Origin: SIG459 sp045638085
Lineage (GTDB): Bacteria; Bacillota; Clostridia; Oscillospirales; Oscillospiraceae
Reading direction: 5' to 3'
Length of the DNA stretch: 22,003 nucleotides
Assembly: GCA_045638085.1 (NCBI GenBank)
Contig: JAZUAQ010000043.1
Span: forward strand, 1 to 22,003
Shown here: piece after piece, positions 15,882 to 22,003 of the stretch
Position numbering within the stretch: position 1 is the first letter of the stretch
Layout: each line of letters opens with the position of its first letter
The notes under the pieces: model-generated
The model's input: only the letters and a program-made list of their open reading frames with translations
Database searches by the model: none
Told to the model about the DNA's origin: nothing
Position numbers and translations under genes: made by a program

Positions 15882-15987
15882 CCGTAGGGCGCGACGACCC
15901 CGGCGCGCCATAATAAGCCTTCCCCTTGTGGGGAAGGTTGGGCAGACGAATGGAATTTTCGGCGGGACATAAAGCCCCGCCCTACGG
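15882..15987. repeat. 106-bp palindromic repeat-like element with 10-bp terminal inverted repeats
   Basis: CCGTAGGGCG (15882-15891) and its exact reverse complement CGCCCTACGG (15978-15987) bound the unit. Inside are GGCGCG/CGCGCC (15888-15893 with 15904-15909), a perfect CCTTCCCC-TTGT-GGGGAAGG hairpin (15918-15937) and GGCGGG/CCCGCC (15961-15966 with 15976-15981). Such GTAGGG- and TTCCCC-type palindromes recall short interspersed elements common between genes in gut Clostridia; copy number cannot be checked here. A computed reading frame crosses it (15926-16498) but has no family features. Confidence 0.65.
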
Positions 15988-16013
15988 TTTATGCGAAAAA
16001 TGCAAAATCACGC

Positions 16014-16116
16014 TTGTAGGGGACGGCGTCCACGACGTCCCGAATCGTACGAGGAGAAATCCCAGTGGCGCCGAGCAGGCGCCTCGACGCAGCAGCGTCC
16101 CGAGCGGAAATCGAGG
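16014..16116. repeat. Second palindromic repeat-like module
   Basis: It begins TTGTAGGGGACGG, like the first module's CCGTAGGGCGCG. It holds GGGACG/CGTCCC (16020-16025 with 16036-16041), the palindrome TCGTACGA (16045-16052), two GGCGCC sites (16067-16072 and 16078-16083), and CCTCGA/TCGAGG (16082-16087 with 16111-16116). The last pair encloses GACGC-AGCA-GCGTC (16086-16099). No coding pattern is seen. The 62 nt to the next module show nothing recognisable. Confidence 0.55.
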
Positions 16117-16178
16117 CATGCACACTAAGGTTTTGGATTTTGATTATGTGGCACAATGTGCTTCTTATCTCCGCACTG

Positions 16179-16292
16179 GGGGAGTTTCGAAAGAGGGTCT
16201 GCGCCCTCTTTGGTGGACTTTTCTTTCCATATTCTTTTCGGACCTACGAAAAGAATATGGCCGTCGGAGACCCCACGATAGTCGAACTCCCC
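16179..16292. repeat. 114-bp cruciform element (three-way junction)
   Basis: Outer arms GGGGAGTTTCGA (16179-16190) and TCGAACTCCCC (16282-16292) pair with one bulged base. Inside are AAGAGGG/CCCTCTT and a perfect 14-bp stem, CCATATTCTTTTCG (16227-16240) with CGAAAAGAATATGG (16247-16260), around a 6-nt loop. GGGTCT (16195-16200) can instead pair with AGACCC (16268-16273). It could be a small non-autonomous mobile element or a structured RNA. It ends 28 bp before the NrdR-type box of nrdG. Confidence 0.6.
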
Positions 16293-16320
16293 ATATTTTG
16301 TATGTGAAAATAATAACTTT

Positions 16321-16359
16321 ACACAATATATTGCGTTCGGTCTGTCTTCGTGCTACAAT
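16321..16359 (+). promoter_or_regulatory. nrdG promoter with NrdR box
   Basis: ACACAATATATTGCGT (16321-16336) fits the 16-bp NrdR consensus acaCwAtATaTwGtgt at nearly every position. Its right end overlaps a -35-like TTGCGT (16331-16336), followed after 17 bp by a TACAAT -10 (16354-16359). A weak second box-like sequence starts 32 bp on (16353), about three helical turns, as expected for tandem NrdR sites, and would cover the -10. NrdR, a dATP/ATP-sensing repressor, would thus block polymerase. The nrdR gene is not in the window. Confidence 0.72.
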
Positions 16360-16391
16360 GTTGTTGCTGCGTGTAAATCGAGGTGAGAGAT

Positions 16392-17084
16392 ATGAGAATA
16401 AGCGGCTTTCAAAAACTTACGGCGTTGGATTATCCCGGCAAAATAGCATGCACAGTGTTCACACCCTATTGCAATTTCCGCTGCCCTTTCTGCCATAATG
16501 CTGCCCTTGTAACGGCAGGGGAGATGCCCGAAGAGATTAGCGCGGAAGAAATTTTCTCCTATCTCCGCAAAAGAGCGGGAATTCTGGACGGCGTGGTACT
16601 CACGGGCGGCGAGCCTTTGCTGCAGGAGGGCATCGCACCTTTCCTCCGCCAGGTGAAGGAATTGGGCTATCTCATAAAGCTTGACACAAACGGCAGCTTT
16701 CCCGAAAAATTAGAAGAGCTTTTAAAAGAAGGCCTTGTGGACTATGTGGCCATGGATATAAAGAACTCTCCGCTCAAATATGCCCATAGCTGCGGAGTGA
16801 AGCTTGTGGATTGTAGCAAAATCGAAAAATCCATAGGCATTATCATGAGCCATGCCCCCGACTATGAATTTCGCACCACCGCTGTTGCGCAGCTTCACTG
16901 CGAGGAGGATTTCCGCGCAATGGGTGAGCTGATAAAAGGCGCAAAGAGCTGGTATATCCAAAAATTTGTGGATTCGGGCGCTCTTATAGGCGACGGCTTC
17001 ACTGCTCCAGCTGATCCCGCTCTTCAGCGCTTTGCGGAAATTGCCTCCTCTTTTGCGAAAAAAGTCGAAATAAGAGGAATATAA
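16392..17084 (+). CDS. nrdG: Anaerobic ribonucleotide reductase activating protein (radical SAM)
   Basis: The 230-residue product has the radical-SAM cluster motif in TPYCNFRCPFCH (Cys27, Cys31, Cys34) and the SAM-binding LTGGEP (70-75), followed by LDTNGS and VAMDIKNS. It forms the 5'-deoxyadenosyl radical that installs the glycyl radical on NrdD. The N-terminus ISGFQKLTALDYPGKI is that of the NrdG subgroup found in Clostridia, about 230 aa. The ATG at 16392 is preferred because GAGGTG (16380-16385) lies six bases upstream; the GTG at 16383 lies within that site. It has its own NrdR-box promoter and no terminator before nrdD. Confidence 0.92.
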   Translation: MRISGFQKLTALDYPGKIACTVFTPYCNFRCPFCHNAALVTAGEMPEEISAEEIFSYLRKRAGILDGVVLTGGEPLLQEGIAPFLRQVKELGYLIKLDTNGSFPEKLEELLKEGLVDYVAMDIKNSPLKYAHSCGVKLVDCSKIEKSIGIIMSHAPDYEFRTTAVAQLHCEEDFRAMGELIKGAKSWYIQKFVDSGALIGDGFTAPADPALQRFAEIASSFAKKVEIRGI

Positions 17085-17090
17085 ATACAA

Positions 17091-17141
17091 ACACAATATC
17101 TTGTGCTTGAGCTTGACAAAATTTACTAAATATGCGATAAT
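17091..17141 (+). promoter_or_regulatory. nrdD promoter with NrdR box
   Basis: ACACAATATCTTGTGC (17091-17106) is a second NrdR box. It is followed by a perfect -35 TTGACA (17113-17118), a 17-bp spacer and GATAAT (17136-17141). A weak second box-like sequence begins 32 bp after the first, at 17123, between -35 and -10. The predicted leader is about 70 nt. The nrdD gene can therefore be driven separately from nrdG. Confidence 0.78.
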
Positions 17142-17189
17142 CTAAAATGACCGCGTGTGCGCATGACGGGCAACATGAACATATCAGAG

Positions 17190-17203
17190 ATGCCTTCGGG
17201 CAT
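17190..17203 (+). promoter_or_regulatory. UUCG-tetraloop hairpin just before the nrdD ribosome binding site
   Basis: ATGCC-TTCG-GGCAT is a perfect 5-bp stem with the extra-stable C(UUCG)G loop, ending three bases before GGAGG (17207-17211). It may keep the ribosome site open or stabilise the 5' end. It lacks the architecture of a riboswitch. Confidence 0.5.
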
Positions 17204-17217
17204 TATGGAGGTATATG

Positions 17218-19590
17218 ATGTACAGAACACTTAAACGCGATGGCAAGATTGCCGATTTCAAGCTTGAAAAGATCAGCCTTGCCATTATGCTGGCTTTTGA
17301 TGCCTGCGAGAGACAGTATAACAACGATGTTATCGATTTTCTCGCCCTGAAGGTCACTGCAGATTTCGAGCCTAAAATTAAGGACAAACTTATTGCCGTT
17401 GAGGATATTCAGGACAGCGTTGAGTCCGTTCTCATCAAGGGTGGCTATGATGATGTTGCCAAGGCATATATTCTCTACCGTAAGCAGCGTGAGAGACTCC
17501 GCAATCTGAAGACCACTATGCTGGACTATAAAGACACCGTGGATAATTATCTTAAGGTTGCCGACTGGCGCGTTAAGGAAAATTCCACTGTCACCTATTC
17601 CGTCGGCGGTCTCATCCTCTCCAACTCAGGAGCGATTACCGCAAACTACTGGCTCAGCGAGATTTATGACCAGGAGGTTGCCGAAGCCCACCGCAACTGC
17701 GACATACATATCCATGACCTGAGTATGCTCACCGGCTACTGCGCAGGCTGGAGCCTTAAGCAGCTCATCACCGACGGCCTTGGCGGTGTCCCCGGAAAAA
17801 TCACCTCCAGACCCGCTGCCCACCTCTCTTCTCTCTGCACCCAGATGGTCAACTTCCTGGGCATCATGCAGAATGAATGGGCGGGTGCGCAGGCATTCTC
17901 CAGCTTCGACACTTACCTTGCGCCTTTCGTCAAGGTGGATAATCTCAGCTATAAGCAGGTGCTTCAGTGCATCGAAAGCTTCGTCTTCGGCGTAAATACT
18001 CCCTCCCGCTGGGGTACTCAGGCACCCTTCACCAATATTACTCTGGACTGGACTGTTCCCAAGGACCTTGAAAATATGCCCGCAATCGTAGGTGGCAAGG
18101 AAATGGACTTCACCTACGGCGACTGCAAGGCAGAGATGGATATGGTCAACAAGGCATTCATCGAGTGCATGATCAAGGGCGATGCCAACGGACGCGGCTT
18201 CCAGTATCCCATTCCCACTTATTCCATCACCCGCGATTTCGACTGGAGCGATACCGAGAATAACCGTGTCCTTTTCGAAATGACCGCCAAGTACGGCACC
18301 CCCTATTTCTCCAACTACATCAACTCCGATATGGAACCCAGTGATGTCCGCAGTATGTGCTGCCGTCTGCGCCTCGATCTGAGAGAGCTGCGCAAAAAGT
18401 CCGGCGGTTTCTTCGGCAGCGGTGAAAGCACCGGCAGCGTCGGTGTTGTCACCATCAATATGCCCCGCATCGCATATCAGTCTGCTTCGGAGCAGGAGTT
18501 TATGTCCCGTCTGGACCGCCTTATGGATGTTTCCGCCCGCTCTCTGAAGGTAAAGCGCGATGTTATCACTCGCTTCCTTGATGCAGGTCTTTACCCCTAT
18601 ACCAAGCATTATCTGGGCACTTTCAATAACCACTTCTCTACCATCGGTCTTGTGGGTCTCAACGAAGCTGCTCTTAACGCCTGCTGGATACGCAAGGATA
18701 TGACCCATAAAGAGGCTCAGGAATTCTCCAAGCGTGTCCTCAACCATATGCGCGAGAGACTCAGCGACTATCAGGAAAAGTACGGCGACCTCTATAACCT
18801 TGAGGCAACTCCCGCGGAGAGCACTTCCTTCCGTCTTGCAAAGCACGACAGAAAGGATTTCCCCAACATCATAACCGCCTCTGAGGGCAACACCCCTTAC
18901 TATACCAACTCCTCTCATCTGCCTGTTGGCTACACCGAGGATATCTTCACCGCTCTGGATGTTCAGGATGAACTCCAGACCCTCTATACCTCCGGTACTG
19001 TTTTCCACGCTTTCCTTGGCGAAAAGCTGCCCTCCTGGCAGTCTGCCGCCGCCCTTGTTCGCAAGATTGCGGAAAACTACCGCCTGCCTTACTACACCCT
19101 CAGCCCCACCTATTCCGTTTGCCGCGAGCATGGCTATCTCCCCGGTGAGCAGTTTGTCTGTCCCCACTGCGGAGCAAGCGCAGAGGTTTATAGCCGCATA
19201 ACCGGCTATTATCGCCCTGTCCAGAACTGGAACGACGGCAAGAGTCAGGAATACCGCCAGCGCAAGACCTATAACATCGCAAACAGCGTGTTCAAGGGCG
19301 AGAAGTCTTCTGAGGAAAAGCTTGAAGAGGCCGTGGAGGCTGTTGCCTCTTACGCAAAGGGCACCATGCTTTTCACCACCAAGACCTGCCCCAACTGCCG
19401 CGTTGCAATGGCTCTGCTTGATAAGGCTCAGCTTGGCTATGAAAAGCTTTTGGCTGAGGAGAACGCCGATGCCTGCGCAGCCTTCGGCATAAACCAGGCA
19501 CCTACCCTCATCGTCAGTGACGGCGAGAGCTTCAAAAAGTATGCCGGCGTTTCCGATATCCGCGGATATCTGAGAAGCATAGGAGCATAA
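17218..19590 (+). CDS. nrdD: Anaerobic (class III) ribonucleoside-triphosphate reductase with fused C-terminal glutaredoxin-like domain
   Basis: The 790-residue product reduces ribonucleotides to deoxyribonucleotides without oxygen. It has an N-terminal ATP-cone (about 2-91), the ten-stranded barrel with Cys175 (TGYCAGW), and a finger-loop motif with two adjacent Cys (MCCRLRLD, 381-382) followed by TGSVGVVTINMPR. Near the C-terminus are a zinc-site region (Cys635, Cys648, Cys651) and the glycyl radical at Gly663 (RITGYYRP). After a linker, residues about 715-790 form a redoxin domain, TMLFTTKTCPNCRVAMALL with Cys724 and Cys727, then NQAPTLIV, the cis-Pro loop of glutaredoxins. Typical NrdD proteins end soon after the glycyl site, so this is a fusion. 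The CC pair and trxB downstream suggest thiol-driven rather than formate-driven reduction. Two ATGs occur in tandem; the second has the better GGAGG spacing (six bases; the first, at 17215, has three). Ends TAA then in-frame TAG. Confidence 0.92.
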   Translation: MYRTLKRDGKIADFKLEKISLAIMLAFDACERQYNNDVIDFLALKVTADFEPKIKDKLIAVEDIQDSVESVLIKGGYDDVAKAYILYRKQRERLRNLKTTMLDYKDTVDNYLKVADWRVKENSTVTYSVGGLILSNSGAITANYWLSEIYDQEVAEAHRNCDIHIHDLSMLTGYCAGWSLKQLITDGLGGVPGKITSRPAAHLSSLCTQMVNFLGIMQNEWAGAQAFSSFDTYLAPFVKVDNLSYKQVLQCIESFVFGVNTPSRWGTQAPFTNITLDWTVPKDLENMPAIVGGKEMDFTYGDCKAEMDMVNKAFIECMIKGDANGRGFQYPIPTYSITRDFDWSDTENNRVLFEMTAKYGTPYFSNYINSDMEPSDVRSMCCRLRLDLRELRKKSGGFFGSGESTGSVGVVTINMPRIAYQSASEQEFMSRLDRLMDVSARSLKVKRDVITRFLDAGLYPYTKHYLGTFNNHFSTIGLVGLNEAALNACWIRKDMTHKEAQEFSKRVLNHMRERLSDYQEKYGDLYNLEATPAESTSFRLAKHDRKDFPNIITASEGNTPYYTNSSHLPVGYTEDIFTALDVQDELQTLYTSGTVFHAFLGEKLPSWQSAAALVRKIAENYRLPYYTLSPTYSVCREHGYLPGEQFVCPHCGASAEVYSRITGYYRPVQNWNDGKSQEYRQRKTYNIANSVFKGEKSSEEKLEEAVEAVASYAKGTMLFTTKTCPNCRVAMALLDKAQLGYEKLLAEENADACAAFGINQAPTLIVSDGESFKKYAGVSDIRGYLRSIGA

Positions 19591-19609
19591 TAGGCTAAGT
19601 GCCACAGGG

Positions 19610-19649
19610 GCGCTCATCAAAAGCCCGGAGGCTTTTGATGAGCGCTTTT
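19610..19649 (+). terminator. Strong hairpin with short U-tract between nrdD and trxB (partial terminator)
   Basis: GCGCTCATCAAAAGC (19610-19624) and GCTTTTGATGAGCGC (19631-19645) form a perfect 15-bp stem with a 6-nt loop, followed by TTTTACTTT. The broken T-tract suggests incomplete termination. The stem ends about 10 nt before the trxB ribosome binding site, and no other promoter is evident for trxB, so read-through probably supplies it at a lower level than nrdD. Confidence 0.75.
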
Positions 19650-19670
19650 ACTTTCAAAGGAGAAAAAATC

Positions 19671-20570
19671 ATGTACGATATTATTATCATCGGAGCAGGA
19701 CCTGCGGGTCTTACTGCTGCCATATATGCCCTCAGAGCAGGCAAAAGCTGTCTCGTCATCGAAAGGGGAGCTTTTGGCGGACAGATAAGCCTTTCCCCCA
19801 AGCTTGAAAACTATCCCGGTTTCACCGAGATAAGCGGTGCGGAATTTTCCGACCGCCTTGTTGAGCAGGCTATGGCTCTGGGTCTTGAGTTTGAATTGGA
19901 TGAGGTCACCGCCGTTGAGGATAAGGGAGATGTGAAAACTGTCACCACCCTCTCCGCCACCTATGAGGCGAAGGCTGTAATCGTTGCCGCGGGAGCAAAG
20001 CACCGCCGCCTTGGTCTTGAAAGGGAAGAGGAGCTCACCGGAATGGGTGTCAGTTACTGCGCCGTCTGCGACGGAGCCTTTTTCAAGGGTCTCACCGTTG
20101 CGGTTGTTGGCGGCGGCAGCAGTGCATTGCAGGATGCGATGCTTCTCTCCGATATATGCGAGAAGGTTTATCTCATCTACCGCAGCACTATCCGCGGAGA
20201 GAAAAAGCTTGTGGAAGCGCTTGAAAAAAGAGCCAATGTTGAGTTTATCCCCGGCGGTGTTGTTACAGAGCTTAAGGGCGAATATGAACTTAGCGCCATC
20301 ATCGTCCGCACTAATAGGGAAGAGCGGGAAATCCCCCTTCAGGGACTTTTCGTGGCCGTGGGATACGCGCCTGACAATGAGCCCTTCAATCAAGTCCTGG
20401 AGCTTGATGAATGGGGCTATGTTGCAGCAGGAGAGGACTGCCTGAGCACCACTGCAGGTGTTTTCGCGGCGGGTGATTGCCGTGCAAAGCGCATACGTCA
20501 GGTGACCACCGCTGTTGGTGACGGCGCCGTTGCCGCCCTTGCGGCCTGCGAATATATAGACAGTCTTTGA
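19671..20570 (+). CDS. trxB: Thioredoxin-disulfide reductase-like flavoprotein
   Basis: The 299-residue product has an N-terminal FAD site, IIIIGAGPAGLTAAIYALRAG, FGGQI, the active-site CAVC (Cys130, Cys133) followed by DGAFF, the second nucleotide-binding motif VVGGGSSALQDA, and a C-terminal GDCRAKRIRQVTTAVGDG, all in TrxB order and length. It would reduce a thioredoxin-type protein, plausibly the redoxin domain fused to NrdD just upstream. The NADPH 2'-phosphate motif, HRRxxxRA in E. coli TrxB, reads YRSTIRGE (170-177) here: one Arg is missing and the loop is one residue shorter, so NADPH preference is uncertain. AAAGGAG lies before the ATG at 19671; longer reading frames upstream pass through the hairpin and are not used. 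Confidence 0.9.
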   Translation: MYDIIIIGAGPAGLTAAIYALRAGKSCLVIERGAFGGQISLSPKLENYPGFTEISGAEFSDRLVEQAMALGLEFELDEVTAVEDKGDVKTVTTLSATYEAKAVIVAAGAKHRRLGLEREEELTGMGVSYCAVCDGAFFKGLTVAVVGGGSSALQDAMLLSDICEKVYLIYRSTIRGEKKLVEALEKRANVEFIPGGVVTELKGEYELSAIIVRTNREEREIPLQGLFVAVGYAPDNEPFNQVLELDEWGYVAAGEDCLSTTAGVFAAGDCRAKRIRQVTTAVGDGAVAALAACEYIDSL

Positions 20571-20583
20571 AAAGAGGAAAGCT

Positions 20584-22003
20584 ATGAAAAGTATTGATAT
20601 AAGCCGCTTTTCAAGCCTCTATGAGCTGCGCCGCCTTAGCGAAAAGGATGCGGAAGCGGTTGTGGAGATAGCAAAGGGCAACAGCGCCTTTGAAAGCTAC
20701 GGCGTTGATGAAGTGCTCAGAGACTTGACTCTCCTTCCTCCCGGCAAAGAGATGGAGGAAAAATACTATCTGGGTTATTTCGAAAAGGATGAAATGGTGG
20801 GAGTGCTGGACTTCATAGACGGCTATCCCGAAGCCGACACGGCTTACATAGGCCTTTTCATGCTTGCGAAATATGAGCAGGGCAGGAAAATCGGCACAAG
20901 TCTTATAGAAGCCCTTGCCTGCTATTGCAGAGAGCTTGGCTATAAGCGCCTGCTTCTGGGCTATGAAAAAGCCAATCCTCAGGCGGCGGGCTTTTGGGAA
21001 AGTCTTGATTTTGAAAGTGTTCGCGAGATTCCTCAGGAAGACGGTATAATAGTGGTGGCGGAGCGCAGCCTTGTGCGCGAGAACAGATTGGGAAGCTTCT
21101 CCCGCCATTTGCTTGAACAGTGCCGCATCCACCCCTCCATGCAGCCCCGCGATGCCCTGAAAATGTGCTATCAGGCGGCTTTCGGTGCTGAACACGGACT
21201 GGGTGACCCAGCAGCTGCAAGAAAATATCTCCGCACAGAGTTTTCGGCGCTGAGATTTCGGGGTGCTGAGCCTCTTTATGAGCTTATAAGCCCCTCTCTT
21301 TGCAGAATAAATCTCCGCCCATGGCGCCGCAGAGGGCTCAAGTGGCAGTGGCTTTATAATATGTTTGCCGCAGCCAAAGGCAGTGGCAGCATTGAAGAAT
21401 ATTTCACCGCGGTGAGAGAGTACGCGAAGGCGGAAAAGCTGCCCTTCTCCCTTGAAGATTGGGAAGCTGAGCTTGACGCATGGGACGGGAAACCCGTAAG
21501 CCACAGCGAAGCTTACCGTCAGGCGGAAGAGCCTGCTTACCGCATTGCCCCCGCAAGCTTTATAAATGCCCTGAGAGTCCTTGAGAAAATGGCGGAGCAT
21601 AAAGATGGCTGTGTTGTGGCCATTGACGGGCGCTCCAACTCCGGCAAAAGCAGCCTTGCCAAGGTCCTTGCCGATATAACGGGAGCGGGAATAGTCCATA
21701 TGGACGATTTCCTTATGCCGGCGGGCAAAGGCACTGTTGAGAGGCTGGGGCTTCCCGGTGGAAACATAGCCTACGATCTGTTCAAAGACGAGGTGCTGAG
21801 CAACATCCGCTCCCCCAAGGCCTTCAGCCACAGATATTTTGATAACCACAAGATAGACTTCAAAAAGAAAAAGAGAGTCAAGGCCTCGCCTTATCGCATC
21901 GTTGAGGGAAGCTTTTCCCAGCATAGCTATTTCGGCAGCTATATGGACATAAAGGTTTTTATGACCGTGGATAGGGCTGAGCAGCGCATGCGCGTCGTGG
22001 AGC
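20584..22003 (+). CDS. GNAT acetyltransferase / unknown domain / P-loop uridine-kinase-like fusion protein (3' end missing)
   Basis: The frame is open from the ATG (AGAGGAAA ribosome binding site, 13 nt after trxB) to the window edge, 473 codons. Residues about 1-150 form a GNAT fold with the acetyl-CoA loop EQGRKIGTSLIEAL (98-111) and YEKANPQAAGFWESLDF. Residues about 170-325 are a helical region I cannot assign, with MQPRDALKMCYQAAFGAEHG (186-205) as its most distinctive stretch. Residues from 340 on are a P-loop kinase domain: VVAIDGRSNSGKSSLA with Walker A at 349-356, then HMDDFLMP, which carries the acidic residue used in uridine-kinase-like enzymes, and YRIVEGSFS. The kinase part is cut by the window end. 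It is probably co-transcribed with trxB. No substrate can be named. A 437-codon frame on the opposite strand is a codon-bias shadow. Confidence 0.8.
   Translation, partial: MKSIDISRFSSLYELRRLSEKDAEAVVEIAKGNSAFESYGVDEVLRDLTLLPPGKEMEEKYYLGYFEKDEMVGVLDFIDGYPEADTAYIGLFMLAKYEQGRKIGTSLIEALACYCRELGYKRLLLGYEKANPQAAGFWESLDFESVREIPQEDGIIVVAERSLVRENRLGSFSRHLLEQCRIHPSMQPRDALKMCYQAAFGAEHGLGDPAAARKYLRTEFSALRFRGAEPLYELISPSLCRINLRPWRRRGLKWQWLYNMFAAAKGSGSIEEYFTAVREYAKAEKLPFSLEDWEAELDAWDGKPVSHSEAYRQAEEPAYRIAPASFINALRVLEKMAEHKDGCVVAIDGRSNSGKSSLAKVLADITGAGIVHMDDFLMPAGKGTVERLGLPGGNIAYDLFKDEVLSNIRSPKAFSHRYFDNHKIDFKKKKRVKASPYRIVEGSFSQHSYFGSYMDIKVFMTVDRAEQRMRVVE

Noticed and set aside
15882..16292. CRISPR array
   Set aside because: The palindromic modules differ in length and sequence and there are no regular spacers or cas genes.
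16065..16307. 80-codon frame within the repeat region
   Set aside because: It covers a cruciform element, has no ribosome binding site and no protein-like pattern.
15926..16498. 190-codon plus-strand frame across the repeat cluster and into nrdG
   Set aside because: It runs through palindromes and ends inside nrdG in another frame; the product has no recognisable features.
17626..19620. 664-codon open frame on the minus strand opposite nrdD
   Set aside because: nrdD shows clear domain motifs in this stretch; the antisense frame is a low-complexity Ala/Gly/Val shadow.
20611..21924. 437-codon minus-strand frame opposite the GNAT-kinase gene
   Set aside because: The plus frame has the acetyl-CoA loop and Walker A motif and a ribosome binding site; the antisense frame has neither motifs nor a start signal.

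Overview
The window looks like a chromosomal stretch of a strictly anaerobic, low-to-mid GC Firmicute, most likely a gut Clostridia of the Oscillospiraceae type. This is inferred from several signs: strong AGGAGG-type ribosome binding sites, an oxygen-sensitive class III ribonucleotide reductase under NrdR-type boxes, a lipoprotein NagZ-like GH3 enzyme, a TRAP transporter, and GC-rich palindromic intergenic repeats of a kind I associate with gut Clostridia. I could run no database search, so the taxon is inference.

Layout. (1) 1-1240: the 3' end of a TRAP transporter operon (dctP C-terminus, a structured 213-nt gap, dctQ, terminator). No large permease dctM follows. (2) 1291-2527, minus strand: a secreted lipoprotein GH3 beta-N-acetylhexosaminidase with its own terminator. 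(3) 2555-6978: a divergent operon with a GT39 protein-mannosyltransferase-like membrane enzyme carrying a discoidin-like insert, a PHP phosphoesterase, rpiB, and a membrane-anchored DUF4015-like barrel. It ends at a 12-bp-stem terminator. (4) 6910-15871: a long carbohydrate operon with GH36 alpha-galactosidase (interrupted by one in-frame TAG), a PepT-like peptidase, a HAD phosphatase, a GPH-family cation/sugar symporter, a second MFS carrier, a GH2 glycosidase and a 68-aa membrane protein, closed by a strong terminator. (5) 15872-16320: about 450 nt without a credible gene, filled by three palindromic repeat-like modules. (6) 16321-20570: anaerobic dNTP synthesis, with nrdG and nrdD each behind its own NrdR-box promoter, then trxB. 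(7) 20584-end: a multidomain GNAT / unknown / P-loop kinase protein cut by the window edge.

How the genes fit together. The GPH symporter, the second MFS carrier and two glycosidases without signal peptides suggest uptake of intact galactosides and intracellular hydrolysis. The nonsense codon may have disabled the alpha-galactosidase step. The reductase NrdD carries its own C-terminal glutaredoxin-like domain (CPNC) and is followed by a thioredoxin-reductase-like gene, so the locus appears to encode a self-contained, thiol-driven anaerobic reductase.

Most notable points: the amber codon in GH36; the sigma-A promoter whose -10 box abuts the terminator stem before GH36, so that local transcripts would lack half of that stem; the NrdD-redoxin fusion next to trxB; the three-part GNAT-kinase fusion; and the repeat cluster before nrdG.
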